The position numbers and the translations under genes are program-made. The notes under the pieces were generated by a model. That model made no database searches and was not told the DNA's origin. It saw nothing but the letters and a program-made list of their open reading frames with translations. Shown in pieces: positions 61,501-64,000 of a stretch of DNA of 64,000 nucleotides; position 1 is the first letter of the stretch, and every line of letters starts with the position of its first letter. The DNA lies in NCBI GenBank assembly GCA_007449985.2, contig VIIQ02000039.1:186001-250000 (forward strand). The letters run 5' to 3'. The stretch is from Desmodesmus armatus (Eukaryota; Chlorophyta; Chlorophyceae; Sphaeropleales; Scenedesmaceae).

Positions 61501-63930
61501 CAGGCACTTCGACCAACACTGAAGTTGACGATGTTGTCAAGCTCAAGGTCATGCAGCTGCTGGCAGCGCTCAGCAGCAGTGCTACTGGCAGCATCATGGA
61601 TGCAGCAACCATGCGGCAGGTGAGTTGTTGTACCAAAGTAAGGGTGATTTGTGGAGACCACATGGTGCTTTAGTGTCAAAGGGTTTGTGTGCATGTGTGC
61701 TTGAGCTGTGAACGTGCCACGGATGCGCCCATATGAGGCATAACAAAGCTCAAGCCAACCAGCACACGCAGGGGCTGTCTTGTGCAGGGGCTGGCAGTAA
61801 CAGTAACAGTAAAGCCCTAGCCTGAATGCACCATGTGCATGTGTTGCTGCCGCAGATCTCTGGCAGTGCCTACCAGCTGCTGCAGCTGCAGGAGGATGGC
61901 CAGGTGACCAGTCAAAGCCTGCAGAACGCCCTGCACATCACGGCTGACGCCATCACCAGCGCTGTGTTGGCGGGCAAGGGTGTTGACAGCGTGTACGCGC
62001 ACGAGCTACTGGCAATGACAGCCCAGGGTCTCGGTTTGGCCGCTGCAAGTTCCTCCGCAGGCGGCTCTACTGGGCGTCGGCTGCTGGCGGCACCTGAAGG
62101 CTATTCGTTCACACCCACTGGCAGCACAACTGCCACGCCCACCACCACTGCTCTTGACGAGCTTGCAGGGCTGCTGCAGCCATCTGCAGGCCCTGCAGTT
62201 GGCTGGGTGTCCTCATCAGGTGGAGTGCTGTCTGTTTCCGTGCTGAATAAGCAGGGGGCTTCATATGCCGGCTACACAGTGCCCGTCGGGCCACAGGTGA
62301 CCAACACCACTGAAGGTACACCAATTCAAGAGGCGGATTTGGCCAATGCAGCCAACGCACTGGTCACTTTCATGGCTGGCCTGACTCCCCTTCAAGGCAC
62401 GGACAATGTGCCGGTATGGTTGCAGATGGTCGACGACCCTGCTGTGTTGATCACTGCGGCACCCAGTGTACAGGACCTGGAGACAGGTGTGGCCGCTTAC
62501 AAGGAGGCTGCTTGGAACTCATCCCTGCCCCCTGTGGCTCCCCCTCTGCTCAACCTCACACTTCTCACTCATGTGGTGATTGTCAAGTTCCCATCATCCC
62601 CCGACGTCGTGCCTTGCCCTGCCAGTGTTGACAACCAGACTGTGGAGTGCACACTCACAATCAAGCACCCTATCACCAACACCGCCTACATCGACCCCAC
62701 CAGACTGCTGCTGTGCTTGCGCATCGACAGCGATGGCAAGCTGTCTGCGAGCACTTTGGCAGCGGCCCAAGGTGGCTGGCAGCTGGTTGGCAACTACAGC
62801 AGCGGCAACAACACCCTGCAATGTGTCACAGGCCTGCCAGGTGCCTACGTCTTGGCTGCTGTTGATGCTGTGGACACCACACGTCCTGCTGTGATCGTAC
62901 CGTCCCCAGCACCTGAGCCGATGACTAACGCAACCGCCAACGTCACCTGCAATGGCACTTCGGTGGATGGCAACGCAACTGGATGCAATGTTACTGCTGC
63001 AGCCGGTGCGAATGACACACAGGTCAACGCCACCGACGCACAGGTCAACGCCACCGACACACAGGTCAACACAACTGACATACAGGTCAACACAACCGAC
63101 ACACAGGTCAACACAACCGACACACAGGTCAACACAACCGACACACAGGTCAACACAACCGACACACAGGTCAATGCGACCGACACACAGGCCAATGCGA
63201 CAAGCCCCTCACCCTCACCAGTTGCAGAGGAAGAGAGCCCCTCTCCATCTCCAGTGTTGGCATCTCCCTCCCCCAGTCCGTCACCGCAGGCACCGCAGCA
63301 AGGCGTGCCAAAGCCCCCGGCAGACTTGCTGCGTGGACTTTTCATCAACATGGGCCCTGTCAAAGAGTGTGCAGTAAGTGCCAGCTGCACTGTTGCTTAG
63401 CCTATTCAGTCACTGAAATATTCAGTGCAGTAGTGCAGTCATAGTGGGGAGTTCCTGTGTTGCGCAACAAAGGCTGACTGGAACCTCTAACAAACATGTG
63501 CTGTGTCCATTACTGGAGACTATGAAGGTAGCACCGTGGCTGCTGCAAAGCAGCAACCAGACTGCATGCTGTACATGAATGCTTGCAGGGAACCTACAAC
63601 CCCTCTGGTGCAGGAGAAGACCGCACAGTCACCACTGACGCAGACGGCCGCTTCACTGTCGCAAGCCCCGCGCTTGCAACATACACATTCGCCTCCACCG
63701 GTTCCACCTCCTGTGTGGATGCCGTGCTGGGCTCTGCATTGACCTTCCCACACACGCTGGTGCTGCCTCCATCGGCGGATGCCACTATCACAGCCATCAC
63801 ACTGCTGACAGTGCCTGCTAGGGCCGACCCGGCCATGCAAGAGCTGATAGGCAGCTCGATGGCTGAAGTCGTGCCGGAAGAGCTGTTCACCGCTGTGTAT
63901 AGCATGTTTGGCTACGCCGCGGATGCCAAG
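2..63930 (+). CDS. Giant multidomain surface/matrix protein gene (internal part, 113 exons)
   Basis: One reading frame enters at base 2 and can be followed through 113 exons to 63930. Donors are mostly GTGAGT, GTAAGT, GTGCGT or GTATGT; acceptors are mostly TGCAG. Exon ends and starts agree in phase at all 112 junctions, and the summed length (about 38,604 nt) is a multiple of three, which is hard to get by chance. Domain order: 17 TSP1, ~68 DUF11/DUF7507-like Ig-like units with one PAN/Apple exon, 11 saposin-B-like modules, REJ/PKD-like domains, a possible degenerate GAIN/GPS-like region. Start, signal peptide and stop lie outside the window. The high content of Cys pairs, N-X-S/T sequons and Ser-Pro tracts points to a secreted or cell-surface product. 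Alternative: two or more adjacent genes. I saw no in-frame stop plus new start supporting that. No gene name recognised. Confidence 0.85.
77..4171 (+). repeat. 273-bp coding tandem repeat, 15 copies
   Basis: Copies start at 77, 350, 623, 896, 1169, 1442, 1715, 1988, 2261, 2534, 2807, 3080, 3353, 3626 and 3899. They differ at only a handful of sites: SWSN instead of SWSD in copy 3; RWSD in copies 9 and 14; Ala/Val after TITSAA; Met/Leu before EPCPEAPED; and silent C/T or A/G changes. Such uniformity implies very recent expansion or ongoing concerted evolution. The linker after copy 15 diverges from about 4086. Confidence 0.97.
1442..4171 (+). repeat. Higher-order duplication of five TSP1 units (2 x 1365 bp)
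   Basis: The variant pattern of copies 6-10 (1442-2806) recurs in copies 11-15 (2807-4171). Both blocks start with a silent GAT for Asp in the SWSDW motif. The third unit has Leu for Met. The fourth has RWSD. The fifth has the Val variant with Leu. This shows that a five-unit block was copied as a whole after the single-unit expansion. Confidence 0.85.
4196..4592 (+). CDS. Two diverged TSP1 domains and junction to the Ig-like stalk
   Basis: Within exon 1, after the uniform array. The first domain has WSNWTPCTASCGVG with full WxxW and CxxSCGxG signatures. The second has WGAWSECDAECGAS. Both keep the downstream GG..C....C....C pattern. The following tail, LVAVSSTVDPPSAISML, resembles the lead-in of DUF11-type domains and joins in phase 1 to the exon at 4836 (TVVTYSFTVRNDGNV). 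These two domains look like the older part of the TSP1 region, from which, or next to which, the uniform array expanded. Confidence 0.85.
4836..6911 (+). CDS. Super-repeat 0, units B, C, D (DUF11/DUF7507-like)
   Basis: Exons 4836-5174 (unit B), 5488-5630 + 5839-6034 (C), 6312-6348 + 6625-6911 (D). Each unit has the Ig-like surface-repeat signature: V-x-N-D/T-G-N-V-x-L near the start, a PG or similar turn before a Cys, then VTQ-D-D-F-E-A-G and a closing strand with a late Cys. Examples: TYSFTVRNDGNVKLEAL (B), VRKEVTQDDFEAGSVDL (C), VQQDDIEAGTL (D). Units meet at phase-1 introns. C is split by a phase-0 intron and D by a phase-2 intron that follows a 37-nt microexon. No type-A unit precedes B here; the TSP1 exon takes its place. 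Intron 5175-5487 holds only a G15 run of note. Confidence 0.85.
5366..5380 (+). repeat. Poly-G run (15 G) in intron
   Basis: Uninterrupted run of 15 G inside the 313-bp intron 5175-5487, which otherwise shows no coding signal. Such a run is slippage-prone and a possible assembly weak point. Confidence 0.95.
7208..10236 (+). CDS. Super-repeat 0, units E-I
   Basis: Exons 7208-7346 + 7518-7705 (E, phase-2 internal intron; second exon starts SFDQEDIEAGTV), 8003-8383 (F, LAVQLTVQNTGSLRVQAL), 8614-8943 (G, CPVRVRNSGNARYTDL), 9259-9714 (H, VSLRVDNKGSVLANL; longer than the later H copies and uninterrupted), 9886-10236 (I, GAVTIKNTGNVNMQF). All outer introns are phase 1. G ends LSSWLE without the usual late Cys. 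The introns 8944-9258 (315 bp) and 10237-10584 (348 bp) are non-coding with nothing recognised. These units are much more diverged than super-repeats 1-4, so they look like an older copy of the cycle. Unit assignment is by order, intron position and sequence. Confidence 0.82.
10585..12180 (+). CDS. Super-repeat 0, units J, K, L
   Basis: Exons 10585-10998 (J, HLKATVVNTGNVYLRKL), 11274-11632 (K plus the first strand of L) and 11850-12180 (rest of L). K to L is read through without an intron (VAAAGESVLYTVKL). L is instead cut by a phase-0 intron right after YTVKL and resumes with ANAGQLDITGIRPT. The same odd arrangement recurs only at 43290-44994. Units J-L are missing from super-repeats 1-4. 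They share the DUF11-like fold signature (VTCTGHFTFDQVAFEEGPR in L). Confidence 0.82.
12267..19203 (+). CDS. Super-repeat 1 (units A-I) with inserted PAN exon
   Basis: Exons: A 12267-12632; B 12827-13177; C 13429-13556 + 13754-13955; D 14170-14203 + 14394-14704; E 14886-15036 + 15417-15601; F 15892-16245; PAN 16775-17020; G 17428-17778; H 18037-18184 + 18439-18620; I 18829-19203. Signature pieces: A LSCVMTVNNIGTVGIKGL; B FTIKSTGNVALRGL; C VSKVTTHDDFEAGTV; D LDNTGNVVLRDV; E RCMVQVSNMGNVRLTS; F ITVTNTGNLKLQAVTL; G VTLSNQGNVGLTGA; H LTVINAGNVKISGV; I LLIDNTGNVGLSDF. Internal intron phases: C phase 0; D, E, H phase 2; unit borders phase 1. About 80-90% similar by eye to super-repeats 2-4. Its A-start to next A-start period (7119 bp) is longer than the others (5897-6137) mainly because of the PAN insert. 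Confidence 0.9.
15037..15416 (+). other. Intron (380 bp) with CA-rich microsatellite
   Basis: Phase-2 intron inside unit E of super-repeat 1. It contains a short CA repeat at about 15349-15368. No coding signal. Confidence 0.8.
16246..16774 (+). other. Intron upstream of the PAN exon (529 bp)
   Basis: Equivalent F-to-G introns in super-repeats 2-4 are only 182-223 bp without an exon inside. This one holds a 13-bp palindrome (GTATGTTACATAC, 16371-16383). Its last part is open in the PAN frame (pieces such as KVTVTVATRNGTALSS, about 16669-16716), but the splice phases there do not fit the gene, so I leave it as intron. It is probably DNA that arrived with the PAN exon. Confidence 0.6.
16775..17020 (+). 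CDS. PAN/Apple-like domain exon (single insert)
   Basis: A 246-nt exon, phase 1 at both ends (acceptor CTCTTGCAG, donor GTGCGT), hence insertable without shifting the frame. The 82 residues include ADNGRTATSIQECCARCAA, MCRRFTYDATGTRWCFLKSS and YTGAVGGI. This is the typical PAN/Apple-like spacing of a CC..C pair, a single C before R-F-T-Y, and a W-C-x-L-K. PAN/Apple domains bind proteins or carbohydrates in extracellular proteins. It is present once, between units F and G of super-repeat 1, and absent from the other six cycles. Inclusion in the mRNA is inferred from the symmetric phases; it could be alternatively spliced. Confidence 0.75.
17021..17427 (+). other. Intron downstream of the PAN exon (407 bp)
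   Basis: Phase-1 intron ending GCTGCTGCAG before unit G. No coding domain recognised, although the frame stays open for some 70 codons past the PAN donor. Confidence 0.65.
19386..25244 (+). CDS. Super-repeat 2 (units A-I)
   Basis: Exons: A 19386-19751; B 19924-20286; C 20538-20668 + 20894-21095; D 21330-21363 + 21579-21895; E 22074-22230 + 22709-22893; F 23067-23429; G 23619-23951; H 24163-24310 + 24493-24674; I 24870-25244. Each unit keeps the DUF11-like core, for example TCVLSVNNTGTLGLEGL (A), VHLVTQAEVEVGVSQL (B), LVNNGTLLLYGVSVA (C), HTVTTADIEAGAVAL (F), STPEDFEQGGMWFNV (G). The A-to-B intron and much of unit B are almost base-for-base the same as in super-repeat 3. The phase-2 intron in E is the longest of this copy (22231-22708, 478 bp), with no recognised content. 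Confidence 0.92.
22231..22708 (+). other. Intron (478 bp), nothing recognised
   Basis: Phase-2 intron inside unit E of super-repeat 2. It starts GTGCGC and ends GTCTGCAG. No coding domain, no clear repeat. Confidence 0.8.
25455..31192 (+). CDS. Super-repeat 3 (units A-I)
   Basis: Exons: A 25455-25820; B 25994-26356; C 26604-26734 + 26984-27185; D 27412-27445 + 27663-27979; E 28137-28293 + 28638-28822; F 28988-29350; G 29533-29874; H 30091-30235 + 30423-30607; I 30818-31192. Same intron phases as super-repeat 2. G carries three extra codons relative to copy 2 (VVT region). H differs by small in-frame indels (GVLFDLALG, NNADG). The 344-bp intron 28294-28637 in E shows no coding signal. Confidence 0.92.
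28294..28637 (+). other. Intron (344 bp), nothing recognised
   Basis: Phase-2 intron in unit E of super-repeat 3, related to the E introns of the other copies at its ends. Nothing else seen in it. Confidence 0.8.
31352..37256 (+). CDS. Super-repeat 4 (units A-I)
   Basis: Exons: A 31352-31717; B 31852-32196; C 32436-32566 + 32772-32973; D 33264-33297 + 33495-33811; E 34078-34234 + 34547-34731; F 34972-35334; G 35558-35887; H 36158-36299 + 36506-36687; I 36882-37256. All cores kept (VNNTGTVDLEGP, IKSSGNVALRGL, VENTGNVVLRDV, HISNTGNVRLTS, TVTNAGNMKVSGV, VENTGNVGITDF). B lacks six codons present in copies 2 and 3. Its A unit is closest in wording to super-repeat 1 (SAEDDVRAG in both, versus SANADVRAG or SANADVTAG in copies 2 and 3). 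Confidence 0.92.
34235..34546 (+). other. Intron (312 bp), nothing recognised
   Basis: Phase-2 intron in unit E of super-repeat 4, donor GTAAGA, acceptor GTCTGCAG. No coding signal. Confidence 0.8.
37489..41212 (+). CDS. Super-repeat 5, units A-F (diverged)
   Basis: Exons: A 37489-37824 (SCIVTVSNTGNATLLSV); B 38058-38405 (VTITNDGNVALRSF); C 38631-38773 + 38944-39136 (VTYPTEQNDFESGSI); D 39357-39393 (37-nt microexon) + 39551-39843 (GNMLLSNVVL, VQQADIEAGKV); E 40074-40227 + 40438-40625 (PVSVTNNGNLELKEI, VQDDMEAGTV); F 40829-41212 (VQFTIAGTNIGSLRIRGL, ITTADIEAGVRSL). Same intron phases as the other cycles. C and D exon lengths (143, 193, 37, 293) match super-repeat 0 (143, 196, 37, 287) better than super-repeats 1-4, suggesting this is the partner of the older copy. 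The E internal intron uses a GC donor. Confidence 0.87.
40228..40229 (+). other. GC-AG intron donor (AG|GCAAGT)
   Basis: The expected phase-2 donor at the end of the first E exon reads ACAAG|GCAAGTATG instead of GT. Using GC keeps the frame into 40438 (SLVQDDMEAG). The GT four bases later would shift it. AG|GCAAGT is the classic consensus of the minor GC-AG class spliced by the normal spliceosome. Confidence 0.8.
41378..43141 (+). CDS. Super-repeat 5, units G-I (diverged)
   Basis: Exons: G 41378-41416 (39-nt microexon, CPIRVKNS) + 41635-41913 (GNVGLSDITVLSP); H 42110-42526 (single exon, LIVMSTSNTMVHRANF, lacks a clean NTGNV); I 42788-43141 (GALVIENAGNVPLAF, ends PHNSNG). G is cut by an extra phase-1 intron inside the N-S|G-N-V turn. 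H is uncut and long as in super-repeat 0, and I resembles the super-repeat 0 unit ending PHAGNG. These are pairwise signs that blocks 0 and 5 descend from the same longer cycle. Confidence 0.8.
43290..44994 (+). CDS. Super-repeat 5, units J, K, L
   Basis: Exons 43290-43691 (J, LRGTVTNLGNVKLQDL), 43992-44347 (K plus the first strand of L; GDTNDCSPSVLLPD) and 44670-44994 (L; ASTGKLNVTHIKPTTATLEQL). Exon lengths 402, 356, 325 mirror 414, 359, 331 of block 0. As there, K-L lacks a border intron and L has a phase-0 intron after MYTITL. L ends in the usual CVKPTKAG. The intron 43692-43991 (300 bp) shows nothing. Confidence 0.85.
44348..44669 (+). other. Intron (322 bp), nothing recognised
   Basis: Phase-0 intron inside unit L of super-repeat 5, position-equivalent to 11633-11849. 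No coding content seen. Confidence 0.8.
45121..50730 (+). CDS. Super-repeat 6 (units A-I, diverged, end of Ig-like stalk)
   Basis: Exons: A 45121-45489; B 45683-46048; C 46240-46373 + 46644-46845; D 46997-47033 + 47319-47632; E 47911-48055 + first part of 48231-48793; F rest of 48231-48793 (no border intron; TTAGETVAFTLTAVNTGTL is read through); G 48966-49304; H 49481-49519 + 49708-49831 + 50055-50236; I start of 50447-51067 (CMLVAANTGNVRLQNLSL). H has two internal introns: the old phase-2 one plus a phase-1 one in QNS|GNVRI. The F exon ends at a second GC donor (48794). I runs directly, without an intron, into the first saposin-like module at about 50732. Confidence 0.85.
46394..46418 (+). 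repeat. CTAG-rich palindromic cluster in intron
   Basis: Four to five overlapping or adjacent GCTAGC words in 25 bp within intron 46374-46643 of unit C. No function inferred. Confidence 0.8.
48794..48795 (+). other. GC-AG intron donor (AG|GCGAGT)
   Basis: End of unit F in super-repeat 6 reads AAAGCAG|GCGAGTGATG where every other cycle has GCAG|GT. An in-frame TGA lies a few bases beyond, so read-through is not possible. Phase 1 is preserved into 48966 only with this GC donor. Confidence 0.78.
50732..51067 (+). CDS. Saposin-B-like module 1 (end of the exon 50447-51067)
   Basis: Directly after the last Ig-like unit. CSACRSCMQATRLF starts a six-Cys module that ends GRRAAGLCMELEMC. Cysteines: C-x2-C, ~30 residues, C, ~10, C, ~20, C-x5-C, the order and spacing of saposin-B domains. 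A GLDACS tail joins in phase 1 to 51246. The lipid- or membrane-interacting nature of saposins is family knowledge; what it does here is unknown. Confidence 0.65.
51246..51955 (+). CDS. Saposin-B-like module 2 and Cys-rich linkers
   Basis: Starts in phase 1 and ends in phase 0 at CQTCK. Carries the small linker (RAPYLQCSTTRKACTCANG, IDTCFGYC), a full six-Cys module (CNKC ... 27 residues ... C, 10, C, 22, C-QLLQD-C; about 51436-51661), the spacer LDLCTVGGTTAGEQVPG, a second linker and the first half of module 3, which continues after the intron with ECMEATSPF. The linker pattern (C.....C......C.......C-x-C..G.DTC) resembles small disulphide modules such as Dickkopf-N-like domains, but I cannot assign it. 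Confidence 0.7.
51956..52308 (+). other. Intron (353 bp), nothing recognised
   Basis: Phase-0 intron within saposin-like module 3, donor GTGAGC, acceptor CACTGCAG. No coding signal. Confidence 0.8.
52309..54642 (+). CDS. Large exon with saposin-B-like modules 3-7
   Basis: A 2334-nt, 778-codon exon without introns, phase 0 at both ends. It completes module 3 (GKRAAGLCSSLQLC) and holds modules 4 (ends GRLCQVLGSC), 5 (GKRAAGLCSALGAC), 6 (RRAATLCTALQRC) and 7 (GKRAGLLCSQELGAC). A recurring spacer of the type LDLCTMEGVSGG...PGV and a Cys-rich linker come between modules. C5-C6 spacing is five residues except in module 7, where it is six. The absence of introns, in a gene where the average exon is some 300 nt, suggests intron loss or a retrocopied segment. 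Confidence 0.75.
54801..55886 (+). CDS. Saposin-B-like modules 8 and 9
   Basis: Exons 54801-55226 and 55424-55886. Module 8 (CKACEVCVQAMQLF ... GRRVAALCASLK) is cut by a phase-0 intron between its fifth and sixth Cys (LCASLK|ECPSQ). Module 9 (CKVCSDCIEGLQDF ... GRRAGALCSML) is cut by a phase-1 intron at the equivalent place. Each is preceded by the spacer CTLEGVSDGELPPGV or CTIKGGVSD and a Cys-rich linker (TRVCTCVNN). Confidence 0.75.
56147..57889 (+). CDS. End of module 9, linkers, saposin-B-like modules 10 and 11
   Basis: Exons 56147-56293, 56463-56634, 56823-57151, 57341-57889. The start at 56147 was chosen because it restores the sixth Cys (G-Q-C) after LCSML and keeps phase 1; an AG 18 bases later is also in frame but loses that Cys. 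Exon 56463-56634 is a linker alone with a PPPPTG proline patch. Module 10 is CETCRRCLDDF ... GRRVGAVCRLLGEC. Module 11 is CQKCEACVQLM ... GKRAGLICSLMSEC. The donor at 57890 opens a 195-nt intron with no stop. Confidence 0.72.
58085..58764 (+). CDS. Last Cys-rich linker and start of REJ/PKD-like region
   Basis: Opens with the linker type (CTCSAGVDSCKQLGTC) but no saposin module follows. Instead there is VVCDPFLPNTCSGGLVCQP, then from about 58430 LLSARFSPDGKQISIALN, CSSLF, LGARAWCSAADRVLTVQL and LLPGATLSLRENQTV. This order (aspartate/glycine-rich strand, Cys, W-C-S, PG turn) is typical of the REJ/PKD1 family. It ends phase 0 in TVTGPQ. Confidence 0.6.
58969..60985 (+). CDS. REJ/PKD-like domains
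   Basis: Exons 58969-59397, 59572-59862, 60108-60205, 60383-60985. Features: ESCDTFSAAATVFDASFC after a GPQ strand, LDASRSVDPDDPK, LSYSWDCVREDFPKPCF, FTVTVSKGTGEAER. This is the LDAS.S.DPD ... Y-x-W-x-C ... F-T-V-T-V pattern of PKD/REJ modules as in polycystin-1 and sea-urchin sperm receptors. Intron phases here are 0 and 2 rather than the 1 of the stalk, so this part has a different exon history. Such domains form a mechanically tough, ligand-facing ectodomain. Assignment is by pattern, not by search. Confidence 0.6.
61166..61619 (+). CDS. Ig/PKD-like strand region with first GRRLL motif
   Basis: Begins YEIFKGSEF and runs through FAEGTTTLYVRAIDPEGA and SIDVTVLP, the closing strands of a PKD- or fibronectin-like domain. 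Then an Asp/Ser-rich helix-prone segment with SGRRLLEAG, and KLKVMQLLAALSSSATG. Ends phase 0. GRRLL-type stretches are common in secreted or matrix proteins of green algae; the second one lies in the next exon. Confidence 0.65.
61856..63373 (+). CDS. Long exon: helical region, possible GAIN/GPS-like part, sequon heptads, Ser-Pro tract
   Basis: A 1518-nt exon, phase 0 at both ends. Order: helical Leu/Ala-rich segment (LLQLQEDGQVTSQSL, LAMTAQGLGLAA), TGRRLLAAP, a low-complexity Thr patch, a beta-rich domain (VLSVSVLNKQG; LLNLTLLTHVVIVKF), then LLLCLRIDSDGKLS, GGWQLVGNYSSGNN and LQCVTGLPGAYVLAA. The last part resembles the C-x-W, W, C-x(4)-L...F layout before a GPS site, but no HL/T cleavage triad is present. 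Next come heptads QVNTTDT, an SPSPSP tract and KPPADLLRGLFINMGP. The helical-GAIN-like order after REJ domains is reminiscent of polycystin-1. If so, membrane segments should lie beyond the window. Confidence 0.7.
63010..63200 (+). repeat. 21-bp coding minisatellite: N-glycosylation heptads
   Basis: About nine tandem 21-bp units (core ACACAGGTCAACACAACCGA) encode TQVNTTD or TQVNATD. Every unit contains one N-X-T sequon, so the segment would carry an N-glycan every seventh residue. The upstream sequence (MTNATANVTCNGTSVDGNATG) is already sequon-rich. First and last units are diverged, the middle ones identical. Confidence 0.93.
63589..63930 (+). CDS. Last visible exon, extracellular beta domain
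   Basis: Starts phase 0 at GTYNPSGAGEDRTVTTD, followed by ADGRFTVASPALATYTF, a strand pattern like carboxypeptidase-regulatory-type folds. A hydrophobic strand ITAITLLTVPARAD and a helical tail PEELFTAVYSMFGYAADAK follow. It has no ATG-started ORF of its own, so gene finders could miss it, but acceptor (GCTTGCAG), frame and donor (GTAAGT at 63931) agree. The intron runs out of the window. No domain assigned with confidence. Confidence 0.75.
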
Positions 63931-64000
63931 GTAAGTTGGAAGGTGCTCTCAGAGGCACATACAATGCTGAGCTTGCCAGAGACCCCCATTGGTCCCCATG

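Noticed and set aside
1..64000. Gene boundaries, promoters, terminators, tRNAs or transposons within the window
   Set aside because: No interval breaks the exon chain, no transposase or reverse-transcriptase motif was seen, and no tRNA-like fold was recognised by eye. A tool-based scan (tRNAscan, RepeatMasker) would be needed to exclude small elements inside introns.

Overview
The window is best read as the inside of ONE gigantic plus-strand eukaryotic gene that runs off both ends. I found 113 exons between positions 2 and 63930. All 112 splice junctions keep one open reading frame, and phase arithmetic closes at every junction. The hand-summed coding length is about 38.6 kb, close to 12,870 codons, with neither start nor stop inside the window. 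No other convincing gene, tRNA, rRNA, transposase or CRISPR was seen on either strand. Splicing, Ser-Pro (hydroxyproline-rich) linkers, thrombospondin repeats, REJ/PKD-like domains and 'GRRLL' motifs suggest a green alga (Chlorophyta). Free use of A-ending codons (GCA, ACA) argues against Chlamydomonas reinhardtii itself. The species cannot be named from the sequence.

Layout: (1) 2-4592, a single exon with 15 nearly identical 91-residue TSP1 + Ser/Pro-linker repeats, then two diverged TSP1 domains. (2) 4836-50730, about 68 Ig-like DUF11/DUF7507-type units of ~110-150 aa, a family best known from bacterial surface proteins. They are not a simple tandem array but a repeat of repeats. Twelve unit types (here named A to L, by sequence and intron pattern) recur in fixed order: B-L, then A-I four times, then A-L, then A-I. 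A lone PAN/Apple-like exon sits in an enlarged intron at 16775-17020. (3) 50732-58400, eleven cysteine-rich modules whose six-Cys spacing matches saposin-B domains, separated by a second small Cys-rich linker. (4) 58400-61619, REJ/PKD-like beta-sandwich domains. (5) 61856-63373, a long exon with a region loosely like a GAIN/GPS fold, an N-glycan-sequon heptad minisatellite and a second Ser-Pro tract. (6) 63589-63930, the last visible exon, with a donor at 63931.

Taken together the product looks like a giant secreted or membrane-anchored cell-surface or matrix filament: sticky glycosylated TSP1/HRGP head, a very long Ig-like stalk, Cys-rich collar, then a PKD1-like REJ region that may lead to membrane segments beyond the window. 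This cellular role is inference. The sequence directly supports the exon structure, the repeat hierarchy and the domain signatures.
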